Of a DNA stretch of 11,685 bases, positions 1-7,038 are shown one piece after another (the stretch's first letter is position 1; each line of letters begins with the position of its first letter). The translations under genes were made by a program, and so were the position numbers. Source of the stretch: Tannerella sp. (GTDB lineage: Bacteria; Bacteroidota; Bacteroidia; Bacteroidales; Tannerellaceae); NCBI GenBank assembly GCA_031262895.1, contig JAISGW010000207.1, forward strand, positions 1-11,685, written 5' to 3'. Below the pieces are notes generated by a model. The model had not been told where the DNA came from. It saw nothing but the letters and a program-made list of their open reading frames with translations, and ran no database searches.

Positions 1-411
1 CACCAGCGGCTTCTCCCCGTACATTCGGTAGCCGAGGGTGTACGGCTTGGTATAGTCGGCGTACAGGCCCAGCTCCCAAGCCGTCTGCGAAAGGAGTTCG
101 TTGGACAGGAAATGGGCCACCTCGTCTTCAATGACGACCGTTCCCGAGCCTACGGCACCCAAGCCGAAGGATTTCATCAGGCCGGTGGCCTCGCCCAGCA
201 TCGCGCTGGCCGAAGTGGCGGTGAGAGGGTTGTTGGCGTCTTCTATCTGCACCCGGGCCGTCGTCTCGTAGGTGCGGGGGAACAGAAGCAGGTACAAAAC
301 GGCCAGCACGAGGCCTACTGCTGCCGTCCCCAAAATCAGTTTCCAATGCAAAAGGTAATTTATGATGACGGGCTTCAGTCCCAATTCTTCTTTTTCAGTT
401 CGCTTGTTCAT
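1..411 (-). CDS. Wzz-like polysaccharide chain-length determinant, N-terminal part (runs off the left edge)
   Basis: Reading leftwards from ATG at 411, 137 codons stay open to base 1, so only the N-terminus is in the window. A short charged N-terminus (about residues 1-18) leads into one membrane helix at about 24-44, then the sequence FPRTYETTARVQIED, typical of the first periplasmic strand of Wzz/GumC proteins. The rest (about 60-137) is polar and would be the start of the periplasmic coiled domain. Family knowledge: inner-membrane Wzz-type proteins set polymer length or act as co-polymerases with a Wza-type outer-membrane channel. That partner is the gene immediately upstream, 32 bases away with no terminator between, so the two form one operon. 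A C-terminal tyrosine-kinase domain cannot be judged because the end is missing. No convincing earlier in-frame start was found. Confidence 0.85.
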   Translation of the reverse strand, partial: MNKRTEKEELGLKPVIINYLLHWKLILGTAAVGLVLAVLYLLLFPRTYETTARVQIEDANNPLTATSASAMLGEATGLMKSFGLGAVGSGTVVIEDEVAHFLSNELLSQTAWELGLYADYTKPYTLGYRMYGEKPLV

Positions 412-443
412 ATTGTAGTACTTTATGCCAATTACTTCCGATA

Positions 444-1256
444 TCAGCTCTTTGCGATGGCCAGGATGATGGCCGTGACGGTAGAAAGGCCGGAGATGAT
501 GGCGGTGATAATGGAGAGGGTGAAGGATTCGCCCGAACTGTAGCGGGCGTTCTTCTGCTTGGCCTTGTTGGGGGAGACATAGACCACGTCGTTCTGCCGG
601 AGATAATAATAGGGAGAGGCGAAGAGCTTGGGGTCGGTCAGGTTGATGTAACCGTGCTCCTTCTTGCCGTTTTCTTCGCGGATGACGAGGATGTCCGTGC
701 GGTTGGCGTTGATGGTTAAATCGCCCGCCTGCCCGATGGCTTCCAGCACGGTGAGCCTTTCGTTGCGCACCGTCTGCACGCCGGGGCGCGAGACTTCGCC
801 CAGCACCGTCACCTTGTAGTTCACGATTTGCACGTTCACCAAGGCATCCTTCACGTAATGGGCTATCTTCTGCCGCAGGTCTTCTTCCAAACCCTGCTGC
901 GAAAGCCCCGCCACGTGGATGCGCCCGATGACGGGGAAGACGATGTAGCCCTCGTTATCGACGGGATAGGTATGCAATTGCGGGGCCGTGGCCGCTGTAC
1001 CGGCATCGCCTTGCACGGCCGTGTACGACCAGGCAGGCGGATTGAAGGGGGTAACCACGGTGGGGTCCCAGGCCGTGACGGTAATCGCCAGCAAGTCGTC
1101 CGGGCATATACGCGAGGTATAGGTTTGATTCATTTTGGCAAGTTGCGCGTCGGAGAGTTTGTCCATCCCCTGAAAATACAGGACATTTTTAGGCGTCCCG
1201 CAGGATGCCAGCAGGAGCAGCGCCAGCCCTGCCATAAACATTTTCAATTTTATCAT
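444..1256 (-). CDS. Wza-like outer-membrane polysaccharide export lipoprotein
   Basis: This 270-residue protein has a lipoprotein signal: KLKMFMAGLALLLLASC, with lipobox L16-A17-S18-C19, so the mature protein would be lipidated at C19. Residues about 50-130 form the polysaccharide-export domain, with ICPDDLLAITV near 50-60 and YPVDNEGYIVFPVIG near 97-111. An SLBB-type domain follows, with VLGEVSRPGVQTV near 151-163. The last 25 residues (about 245-268) are strongly hydrophobic. Family knowledge: Wza proteins form ring-shaped octamers in the outer membrane through which capsule or exopolysaccharide leaves the cell, using their C-terminal helices as the pore wall. Residues 200-240 are polar and basic and link the SLBB domain to that segment. 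The gene is first in an operon with the Wzz-like gene and has its own promoter box upstream. Identification of the family is firm; the polymer exported is unknown. Confidence 0.92.
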   Translation of the reverse strand: MIKLKMFMAGLALLLLASCGTPKNVLYFQGMDKLSDAQLAKMNQTYTSRICPDDLLAITVTAWDPTVVTPFNPPAWSYTAVQGDAGTAATAPQLHTYPVDNEGYIVFPVIGRIHVAGLSQQGLEEDLRQKIAHYVKDALVNVQIVNYKVTVLGEVSRPGVQTVRNERLTVLEAIGQAGDLTINANRTDILVIREENGKKEHGYINLTDPKLFASPYYYLRQNDVVYVSPNKAKQKNARYSSGESFTLSIITAIISGLSTVTAIILAIAKS

Positions 1257-1278
1257 CCTCTCTTGTTTTTCTGCGTTG

Positions 1279-1286
1279 CAAATATA
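1279..1286 (-). promoter_or_regulatory. Bacteroidota -7 promoter box for the polysaccharide export operon
   Basis: On the minus strand the bases read TATATTTG, matching the Bacteroidota sigma-factor -7 consensus TAnnTTTG, 22 bases upstream of the Wza-like start codon. No convincing -33 TTTG lies at the usual 19-20 base spacing (the nearest TTG leaves only 13 bases), so the promoter may be weak or need an activator. Confidence 0.5.
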
Positions 1287-1326
1287 CGATATGCCTTAAC
1301 AACGGCCTTCATTTTCATTTATTGCT

Positions 1327-1374
1327 TTCAAAAACAAAGCCCGCGCTTTCGAAAGTGCGGGCTTTGTTTTTGAA
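1327..1374 (-). terminator. Long symmetrical terminator after the M16 peptidase gene
   Basis: Two 24-base arms, 1327-1350 and 1351-1374, are inverted copies with a single mismatch (G at 1345 against the A expected from the other arm). The G+C-rich core GCCCGC/GCGGGC is flanked by A-rich and T-rich ends (CAAAAACAAA and TTTGTTTTTG), so an RNA from either strand ends in a U-rich tail. It begins 13 bases after the M16 stop codon and lies upstream of the capsule promoter, so it should insulate the capsule operon from read-through. No plus-strand gene uses it in this window. Confidence 0.85.
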
Positions 1375-1387
1375 GGAATCGGGAAAC

Positions 1388-4222
1388 TTAATACAGCGCC
1401 TTCTTTTCGCTGCTCATGACGACTTCGATGGCATTGCCTTGTCCGAGTAACTTCTTGGCATAGTCCTGCACCTTCTTGGGGGTCATCTTGTCAAGCGTTT
1501 CAAGGTAATGGGTGTTCAAGTCGAAGCCTTCGCTGTAATAGGTGTCCAGCACGTTGAGCCAGTAACTGTTCCGCTGGAGCTGTTCGGCATGGCTCTTCTT
1601 GAGGTTGTCTATCGTCTTGTTGAAATCCGTCTGGCTCGGGCCTTTGACGGGGAACTCCCGGATTTCGGCCTTGACGATGCTGTCCATCTTGGCCAGCTTG
1701 GTAGGCGCGGTGTCGTACATGATTTGCAGCAGGGCCGAACCCTTGGGGAAGTGCCAGATGTTTGCACCCACCTGGACGCCATAGGCGCCGCTCTGGTCTT
1801 CGCGCACTTTCTGCGTATAGACGAGCGAGAGAACGCGCGACATGATGGTGCTGGCCAGGAGGTCATCCAGATCATACTTCACCGTGCCGGTGTAAATGTG
1901 GATGACGGTAGACTTGGGCGTTTCCATGTTGCGGGTGAAATCGTTCGTGTAATCGCCCTTACGAGGGTAGACCACGTTCTTCAGGTTGCCGGCTTCCTTG
2001 CGATGCAGGGCGGGCAGGGAGGCGAGGTATTGCTCGATGAGCGGGCGGATGCTGTCCTGATTGATATTGCCCACAAAGGTGAAGACGAAGTCGGAGGCAT
2101 CGGCGAAACGCTGCTTGTATATCTCCATGATGCGGGGATAGCTGACCTGGTTCAGTTCGGCTTCTGTGATACGGTTTTCACGCGGGTTGTTGCCGTTCAT
2201 TGCCCTCGCCAAGGTATCGGTGAAGGCCGTCATCGGATTCAGGCTGAGGTTCCTCAACTCCGCTTTCAGGCGGCTCATATAAGAGGCGTAGGCGTCGTTG
2301 TCCACGCGGGGCGCCGTGAAGGTAAGGTAGATGAGTTCGAACATGGTCTTCAGGTCGGAAGGCGTAGAGGAGCCGTTGAGGCCTTCGTTGTCCCTGCCCA
2401 AGGAAGTGCTGACGGAAACCTGCTTACCGGCCAGGGCCTTGGTCAGGTCGGTAGCGGAGAACTGGCCCAAACCGCCCAGCGAAGTCACGTCGTCGAAGAC
2501 CTTCAGGTTGGCTTCGTCCTTGTTGCCGTAGAGCGTGGAGCCGCCAGGGCTGGTGGCCGTCATCAGGATTTCATCCTTCTTGAAGTCGGTATGCTTGAGC
2601 ACAACCTTGGCCCCGTTGCTGAGCGTCAAGACCGTGGCGCCGAACAGCGGGTCCTTTTCCGTCTTGACGATGCTCCCCTTTGCGGGCAGATTCGGGATAA
2701 GCGGGCCGTTGAAGGTCTGGTCCTTGTAGGCTTCGACCGGCGCCTGCATGGCCGCATTGTACACGCGCAGCAATTCGGCCTTGTCGGGCGCCTGCACGCC
2801 GGGCTTGTCGGGATAGTTGAACATCATGACGACGTCCGAGTCCAAGTTGACTAATTTGTCGAAGTACTGATTGACCGTCTTGAGCGTCAACTTGGGAGCG
2901 ATTTGGTTAATCAGCGTGTATTCCGTCTCTATGCCGGGAATATAGCCGCCGTCGGTGAAGTGGCTGACATACTCATTGACATAGTAGCTGTTGTTTTGAT
3001 GGTTGCGTTCCTTGTAGGCCGACTCGTAAGCCTTGAGCACGTTGGCGCGTGCCCGCTCGTATTCGGAGGCGGTAAAGCCGTACTTCTTTGCCCGGTGCAT
3101 CTCGGTGGTGATGGCCTTCAGGGCCTCGTCGACCTTACCGTTCGCGGCAACAGCGTAGGTATCCCAGGCGCCCTTGGTCTTGGCAATCAAATAGTCGCCT
3201 GCATGGGTGCCGGCCTGGATGAAGGGCGGATTGGCCTTTTGCAGCATGTCCTGGAAACGTTCGTTGAGCATCTCGGAAGTCACCTGCGACAGATAGTCGG
3301 TCATGAGGCCGATGATGGTGCCCCGCAATTGGCGCGGCAGCTTGTCGTACTTGTACATGAGGTCGATTTCGTTGTAGGGAAATTCCTTGTCCTTGGCGAT
3401 GGAGACGATGATGGAGTCATTGTCGGCCACGGGGTAATAGATGCGCTTGGCCGGATTGACCGGCGCGGGGATGTCGGCATAAAGGTCCTTGAGCTGCTGC
3501 TCCACCTTTTTCGCGTCAATGTCGCCTACGATGACGATGCCTTGCAGGTCGGGCCTATACCATTTCTTATAGTAGGCGCGCAACTCTTCGGGCTTGAAGC
3601 CGTTGACCACCGACATCAGGCCGATGGGCAGGCGTTCGGCATAGCGGCTGCCCGGATACATCTGCGGGAGCTGCTGGCTCAACATGCGCAGCTCGGGGCT
3701 TTGGCGGTAACGCCATTCTTCCGTGATGACGCCCCTTTCCTTCTTAATCATCGAGTCGGGCAAGGTGAGGCAGCCCGACCAGTCGTGCAGCACGAGCAGG
3801 CAGCTATCCAGCACGCCCGGCTTGGTGATGGGGGCGTCTTTAAGGAAGTAAATGGTCTCGTCAACGCCGGTGGAGGCGTTGAGGTTCTGGCCGAAGCGCA
3901 TGCCTACCCGTTCGGTGAACTCGCGGATATTGGTGTTGGGGAAGTGCTTGCTGCCGTCGAAAGCCATGTGTTCGAGGAAGTGCGCCAGCCCGCGCTGGTT
4001 CTCTTCTTCAAGGATGGAGCCGACGTTCTGCACTAAGTAAAAGTCGGCGCGTCCTTTGGGCAGCTCGTTGTGGCGGATGTAATAGGTGAGACCGTCGGGC
4101 AATTTGCCGTAGCAGATGGCCGTATCAATAGGCAGGGGCTGCGGCATCATCTGCGCCGCAGCCGGCAGGACGGTAAAAAGGGAGAAAACGACTCCTAAAG
4201 TCGTGTAGCGAAGTGTCTTCAT
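1388..4222 (-). CDS. Exported M16 family zinc metallopeptidase (pitrilysin/PqqL-like)
   Basis: This 944-residue protein starts with a Sec signal peptide (MKTLRYTTLGVVFSLFTVLPAAAQ, predicted cleavage near residue 24), so it acts in the periplasm or envelope. The inverted zinc motif HFLEH lies at 81-85, with H81 and H85 as zinc ligands and E84 as the catalytic base. Glu162, in KKERGVITEEW, sits at the family spacing HxxEH-x76-E and is the likely third ligand. The second half has the substrate-site pattern KVREDQSGAYGV (R807, Y814) but no second HxxEH. This is the usual arrangement of one active and one inactive half. The length fits PqqL-like enzymes (about 930 residues). Family knowledge: M16 enzymes enclose and degrade peptides; the substrate here is unknown. 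The gene has its own promoter box and a strong terminator, so it is probably monocistronic. The signal peptide supports the chosen start. Confidence 0.95.
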   Translation of the reverse strand: MKTLRYTTLGVVFSLFTVLPAAAQMMPQPLPIDTAICYGKLPDGLTYYIRHNELPKGRADFYLVQNVGSILEEENQRGLAHFLEHMAFDGSKHFPNTNIREFTERVGMRFGQNLNASTGVDETIYFLKDAPITKPGVLDSCLLVLHDWSGCLTLPDSMIKKERGVITEEWRYRQSPELRMLSQQLPQMYPGSRYAERLPIGLMSVVNGFKPEELRAYYKKWYRPDLQGIVIVGDIDAKKVEQQLKDLYADIPAPVNPAKRIYYPVADNDSIIVSIAKDKEFPYNEIDLMYKYDKLPRQLRGTIIGLMTDYLSQVTSEMLNERFQDMLQKANPPFIQAGTHAGDYLIAKTKGAWDTYAVAANGKVDEALKAITTEMHRAKKYGFTASEYERARANVLKAYESAYKERNHQNNSYYVNEYVSHFTDGGYIPGIETEYTLINQIAPKLTLKTVNQYFDKLVNLDSDVVMMFNYPDKPGVQAPDKAELLRVYNAAMQAPVEAYKDQTFNGPLIPNLPAKGSIVKTEKDPLFGATVLTLSNGAKVVLKHTDFKKDEILMTATSPGGSTLYGNKDEANLKVFDDVTSLGGLGQFSATDLTKALAGKQVSVSTSLGRDNEGLNGSSTPSDLKTMFELIYLTFTAPRVDNDAYASYMSRLKAELRNLSLNPMTAFTDTLARAMNGNNPRENRITEAELNQVSYPRIMEIYKQRFADASDFVFTFVGNINQDSIRPLIEQYLASLPALHRKEAGNLKNVVYPRKGDYTNDFTRNMETPKSTVIHIYTGTVKYDLDDLLASTIMSRVLSLVYTQKVREDQSGAYGVQVGANIWHFPKGSALLQIMYDTAPTKLAKMDSIVKAEIREFPVKGPSQTDFNKTIDNLKKSHAEQLQRNSYWLNVLDTYYSEGFDLNTHYLETLDKMTPKKVQDYAKKLLGQGNAIEVVMSSEKKALY

Positions 4223-4245
4223 ATCTGTATGTTTTCGTTATTACA

Positions 4246-4253
4246 CAAAAGTA
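4246..4253 (-). promoter_or_regulatory. -7 promoter box of the M16 peptidase gene
   Basis: The minus strand reads TACTTTTG, a full match to TAnnTTTG, 23 bases upstream of the start codon, in an A+T-rich 81-base gap between two genes. No TTTG-like -33 element is at the normal distance; a TTG about 25 bases upstream is too far. Confidence 0.5.
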
Positions 4254-4303
4254 GGTATTCTTTAATTACCGCGTTTTACAATACACGGTTTATTTCTAAA
4301 GGT

Positions 4304-5410
4304 TTATTTAAATTTCAGATGCAGGACGAGGTATTCCGAGCGGGTACCTATACGGAACTTCCCGCCCCAGATGCCCATGCCGGAGGTCACATAAAACTGG
4401 GTGCGGCCTTTTTTCAGATAGCCGTAATCGTCTTCAAAGAGGGCGGAAGTGAGGAGGGAAATCGGCCAGACCTGTCCCTGGTGCGTATGCCCGGAGATTT
4501 GCAGGTCGATATGGTTCGCTACGGCATCCTCCAAGCGGGCGGGTTGGTGGTCGAGCAAAAGCAAGGGTTTGCAGGTGTCTAAAGGGGCGAGGAGTTCCGC
4601 CAGGGGTTTGCGGCGACGGTTGGAACGGTCGTCGCGCCCGATGAGGTAAAAGGAGCCGTCGACCAGCACGGCCGAATCGCGCAGCAGGGTGATGCCCGTT
4701 TCCCGCAGGAAGCGGAGGCTGTTTTCCAGACCGCAGATGTACTCGTGGTTCCCAAGGACGGCATAAACGCCCAGGGGCGCCTTCAGCTTCCGCAGGGAAG
4801 CCGCGAAGTCCTCGTCGAAAAGCGGGCGGGGTTCCCCGTCCACGAGGTCGCCCGCCAACAGGATAAGGTCGGGATGCTCCCTTTCAATAAGCGGCAGCCA
4901 GCTCTCTAATTCAGCCCTGCCGATGCCATAGCCCAAGTGGAGGTCGCTCAGGGCGACGATGTTGAGCTGCTTTAAAGGGCCTCCCGGCTTGTCTATTTCC
5001 AAAGTCAGTTCCGTCCGCTTCTTGTGGTGGTAATTCAAGTTGCCTCCGATTAAGAGCAGGCTCATCCCGCCGGCCAACAGGCCGAAAGTCCACCAATTGT
5101 TCGAGAGCCATTTCCCGGCCTGCAAGCCGGGGATCAGGCGCAGGGCGTCGAGGAGCAGGAAGGATAGCAGCAGGTAAAGGAGGAGGATAAGCCAAGAGGT
5201 GCCGACCTTATACATCAGCGCGGCCAAGCCCTCCGGCAATTGCCCCCGCAGGAGGAAATTGCCGAAGAAGGCCAGCGCGGCCAAGGTATATGCGGCCAAC
5301 AATACCACGCGCAGCAAGGGCTGCGGGACGAGGCGGCCTATACGGAACCCCACATAAAACAAGGCGGCCAGGAAAACCAGCAGCAGGGCACCGAAAGGAA
5401 TCCATTTCAT
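4304..5410 (-). CDS. Membrane-anchored calcineurin-like metallophosphoesterase (YkuE-like)
   Basis: This protein has 368 residues. Four hydrophobic segments at about 4-21, 34-52, 70-92 and 107-123 anchor the N-terminal third in the membrane. The rest is a metallophosphoesterase domain with every signature: SDLHLG (D156, H158), GDLVD (G187, D188, D191), GNHEY (G220-E223), LDHQP (D287, H288) and SGHTHQGQ (H308, H310). All metal-binding residues are present, so it should be active. Family knowledge: relatives are YkuE-type phosphoesterases and some lipid-linked pyrophosphatases of the LpxG/YaeI type; which one this is cannot be told from sequence. The gene starts 18 bases after manC, almost certainly in the same transcript. 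That location suggests, as inference only, a lipid-linked or sugar-nucleotide substrate at the inner membrane. Confidence 0.88.
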   Translation of the reverse strand: MKWIPFGALLLVFLAALFYVGFRIGRLVPQPLLRVVLLAAYTLAALAFFGNFLLRGQLPEGLAALMYKVGTSWLILLLYLLLSFLLLDALRLIPGLQAGKWLSNNWWTFGLLAGGMSLLLIGGNLNYHHKKRTELTLEIDKPGGPLKQLNIVALSDLHLGYGIGRAELESWLPLIEREHPDLILLAGDLVDGEPRPLFDEDFAASLRKLKAPLGVYAVLGNHEYICGLENSLRFLRETGITLLRDSAVLVDGSFYLIGRDDRSNRRRKPLAELLAPLDTCKPLLLLDHQPARLEDAVANHIDLQISGHTHQGQVWPISLLTSALFEDDYGYLKKGRTQFYVTSGMGIWGGKFRIGTRSEYLVLHLKFK

Positions 5411-5414
5411 CTGC

Positions 5415-5428
5415 GCTTCCCCCGAAGC
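5415..5428 (-). other. Small hairpin between manC and the phosphoesterase gene
   Basis: On the minus strand the gap reads GCTTC-GGGG-GAAGC, a perfect 5-bp stem with a 4-base loop, filling most of the 18 bases between the manC stop and the next start. There is no T-run, so it is not a terminator. It could tune translation or RNA decay within the operon, or be chance. Confidence 0.35.
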
Positions 5429-6511
5429 CTATTTGAACGAGGGGCCGAAGCCCAATTGCGCATCGGCCATGTATTGCTTGATGCGCGGCTCATGCTCCTT
5501 CTTGCAGATGAGCAGCACATTGCCCGACTCGGCTACAATGTAACCGTCCAAGCCGTCCAACACGGCCAGGCGCTTAGGGTCGGCCAAGGCCACGATATTG
5601 TCGCGGCTCTCATAAAACAAGACCGGACTCTTCTTCAAGTTGGCATTGCCCGCTGCGTCTTTCTTGTCGATGTCGTACAGGGAACCCCAGGTGCCCAGGT
5701 CCGCCCAGCCGAAGTCCACACACATCATATACACGTTGTCGGCCTTCTCCATGATGCCGTAGTCTATGGAAATGTTCGGGCAATAGGGGAACTGGTCTTT
5801 GATGAAGGTCCGTTCGGCCGGCGTATGGAAGAGCGTCGCCCCCGGTTCGAAGCGGTTGCTGAGGTCGGGCAGGTACTTGCGGAAGGCATCCAGAATGCTG
5901 TCCACGTTCCAGAGGAACAGGCCCGAGTTCCAGAAGAACTCCCCGCTCTTGCAAAAGACCTTGGCCAGTTCGGCGTCGGGTTTTTCCGTGAAAGTCTTCA
6001 CCTTGTAAAAGCCGTCGAGCACCTGCCCGCTGCGTTGTATGTACCCGTAAGCAGTTTCCGGCCGGCCCGGCCGTATGCCGAGCGTGACCAAGACCTTGTT
6101 GCGGCTCACGAAATCCAAGCCGCTCTGCACGTCGCGCAGGAAAGTCTCTTCCTTTAATATCAGATGGTCGGAAGGGGCGACCACGATGTTGGCCTTAGGG
6201 TTGCAGGCCCGGATATGATAGGCGGCGTAGGCGATGCAGGGCGCCGTGTTGCGCCGGGCCGGCTCCACCAGGATATTCTCCTCATCCAAGGAGGGAATCT
6301 GTTCCTTCACCAAGGAGGCGTAACGTTCGTTAGTCACCACGTAAATGTTCTTTGAGGGGATGATTTTGGCAAAGCGGTCAAAGGTAGCCTGTATTAAGGA
6401 ACGCCCCGTGCCAAAGAAATCAAGGAACTGTTTGGGATATTCTTCCCTGCTAAAGGGCCAGAACCGGCTGCCGATTCCTCCGCCCATGATTACGCAATAA
6501 TTATTTTCCAT
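5429..6511 (-). CDS. manC: Mannose-1-phosphate guanylyltransferase (short form, no isomerase domain)
   Basis: The enzyme makes GDP-mannose from mannose-1-phosphate and GTP in the cytoplasm, the entry point to GDP-mannose and GDP-fucose for capsule and glycan synthesis. The 360 residues are a single nucleotidyltransferase domain: VIMGGGIGSRFWPFS at 7-21 (nucleotide-binding loop), YPKQF at 25-29, EPARRNTAP at 83-91, APSDH at 112-116, FTEKPD at 174-179, FWNSGLFLW at 193-201, DYGIMEKADNV at 250-260 and WADLGTWGS at 269-277. Longer ManC proteins (about 470 residues) carry a C-terminal phosphomannose isomerase cupin; it is absent here, so the isomerase must be encoded elsewhere. The gene is first in a two-gene unit with the membrane phosphoesterase. 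A closely related sugar specificity cannot be fully excluded, but the signature set fits GDP-mannose. Confidence 0.93.
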   Translation of the reverse strand: MENNYCVIMGGGIGSRFWPFSREEYPKQFLDFFGTGRSLIQATFDRFAKIIPSKNIYVVTNERYASLVKEQIPSLDEENILVEPARRNTAPCIAYAAYHIRACNPKANIVVAPSDHLILKEETFLRDVQSGLDFVSRNKVLVTLGIRPGRPETAYGYIQRSGQVLDGFYKVKTFTEKPDAELAKVFCKSGEFFWNSGLFLWNVDSILDAFRKYLPDLSNRFEPGATLFHTPAERTFIKDQFPYCPNISIDYGIMEKADNVYMMCVDFGWADLGTWGSLYDIDKKDAAGNANLKKSPVLFYESRDNIVALADPKRLAVLDGLDGYIVAESGNVLLICKKEHEPRIKQYMADAQLGFGPSFK

Positions 6512-6531
6512 GCAAGTGATTTTCGTCGGCG

Positions 6532-6539
6532 CAAACTTA
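6532..6539 (-). promoter_or_regulatory. -7 promoter box upstream of manC
   Basis: The minus strand reads TAAGTTTG, matching TAnnTTTG, 20 bases before the manC start, which would leave a very short leader. There is no recognisable -33 TTTG at 19-20 bases. The surrounding 6512-6643 gap is otherwise empty: no ORF that looks real and no clear terminator for the gene upstream. Confidence 0.42.
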
Positions 6540-6643
6540 AATATAAAATTCGAGTTCTTGCGGATTCACGACTTTCACCCCTCTTCCCGGGAGACCGCAA
6601 AAAAATTCACTTGTCCGAATAATGGGAATATGCAGAGAGAAGA

Positions 6644-6982
6644 CTAACGGTAACAGTATCTTTGTTCCTCTTCTGTCAATGCTCTTGCCCCTTCCTCCTT
6701 TGCTTGCCGGATGGCATCGTCCAAGTGGGCTACGTTTCGTTTGTCGGCAAAAAACAAATCACCCGAAGGGCTTATCTTAAACGGATTGCAGCGATATTCC
6801 ATCGGAATAGCCATAAAAGCGTCTATCCAAGCATCCGACACGAGATTCGCATCCGGATTATCGACTGAGACGAGCCGGATATACTTTCCGTTTCCTCTCT
6901 TGACTACAATTTTCTCTTTTTCTGCAAGGTCGAAATACGATTTCATCCCATTCCTGACCTCCCTTGCTGTTATCACTTTCAT
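6644..6982 (-). CDS. Orphan Phd/YefM-family antitoxin-like protein
   Basis: This 112-residue protein begins MKVITAREVRNGMKSYFDLA, then KEKIVVKRGNGKYIRLV. This is the Phd/YefM fold: a strand and two helices, then the 'allow this protein access to DNA' hairpin. Residues about 50-112 are a longer tail containing SPSGDLFFADKRN (72-84) and a charged helix. Phd/YefM proteins bind DNA with the first part and neutralise a toxin (YoeB/RelE/Doc type) with the tail. No toxin gene lies on either side: downstream there are 132 bases without a plausible ORF, and upstream is the end of DPP III. The gene looks richer in A+T than its neighbours, which suggests transfer. It has its own promoter box. The fold is fairly sure; that it works as an antitoxin is inference. 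Confidence 0.75.
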   Translation of the reverse strand: MKVITAREVRNGMKSYFDLAEKEKIVVKRGNGKYIRLVSVDNPDANLVSDAWIDAFMAIPMEYRCNPFKISPSGDLFFADKRNVAHLDDAIRQAKEEGARALTEEEQRYCYR

Positions 6983-7007
6983 ATCACTTACCCTTCGCGT
7001 TTGTATG

Positions 7008-7038
7008 CAAAATTAGAGATTCTCCTTATAAGGCGAAA
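7008..7038 (-). promoter_or_regulatory. Promoter of the antitoxin-like gene
   Basis: On the minus strand a near-consensus pair is present: TTTC at 7035-7038 (consensus TTTG), 19 bases of spacer, then TAATTTTG at 7008-7015, a full TAnnTTTG match. The -33 element lies within the last codons of the DPP III gene. It would give the antitoxin gene independent expression although it sits only 43 bases behind DPP III. Confidence 0.55.

Noticed and set aside
1508..4036. Two long plus-strand open frames (1508-2854 and 2903-4036) opposite the M16 peptidase
   Set aside because: The minus strand encodes a complete peptidase with signal peptide and zinc motif; the plus-strand translations are Val/Gly/Arg-rich shadows without domains.
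4223..4303. Possible terminator between the phosphoesterase and M16 genes
   Set aside because: Only a 5-bp stem (CCGTG/CGCGG with a 10-base loop) is found and no T-run follows, so it is too weak to call.
5240..6157. A plus-strand open frame of about 300 codons opposite manC and the phosphoesterase
   Set aside because: It crosses the boundary of two real minus-strand genes and shows no recognisable domain.
6512..6643. Possible toxin gene following the antitoxin
   Set aside because: There are 132 bases with no plausible frame on the minus strand; only a T-run and short G+C-rich inverted bits are present, with no toxin-like peptide.
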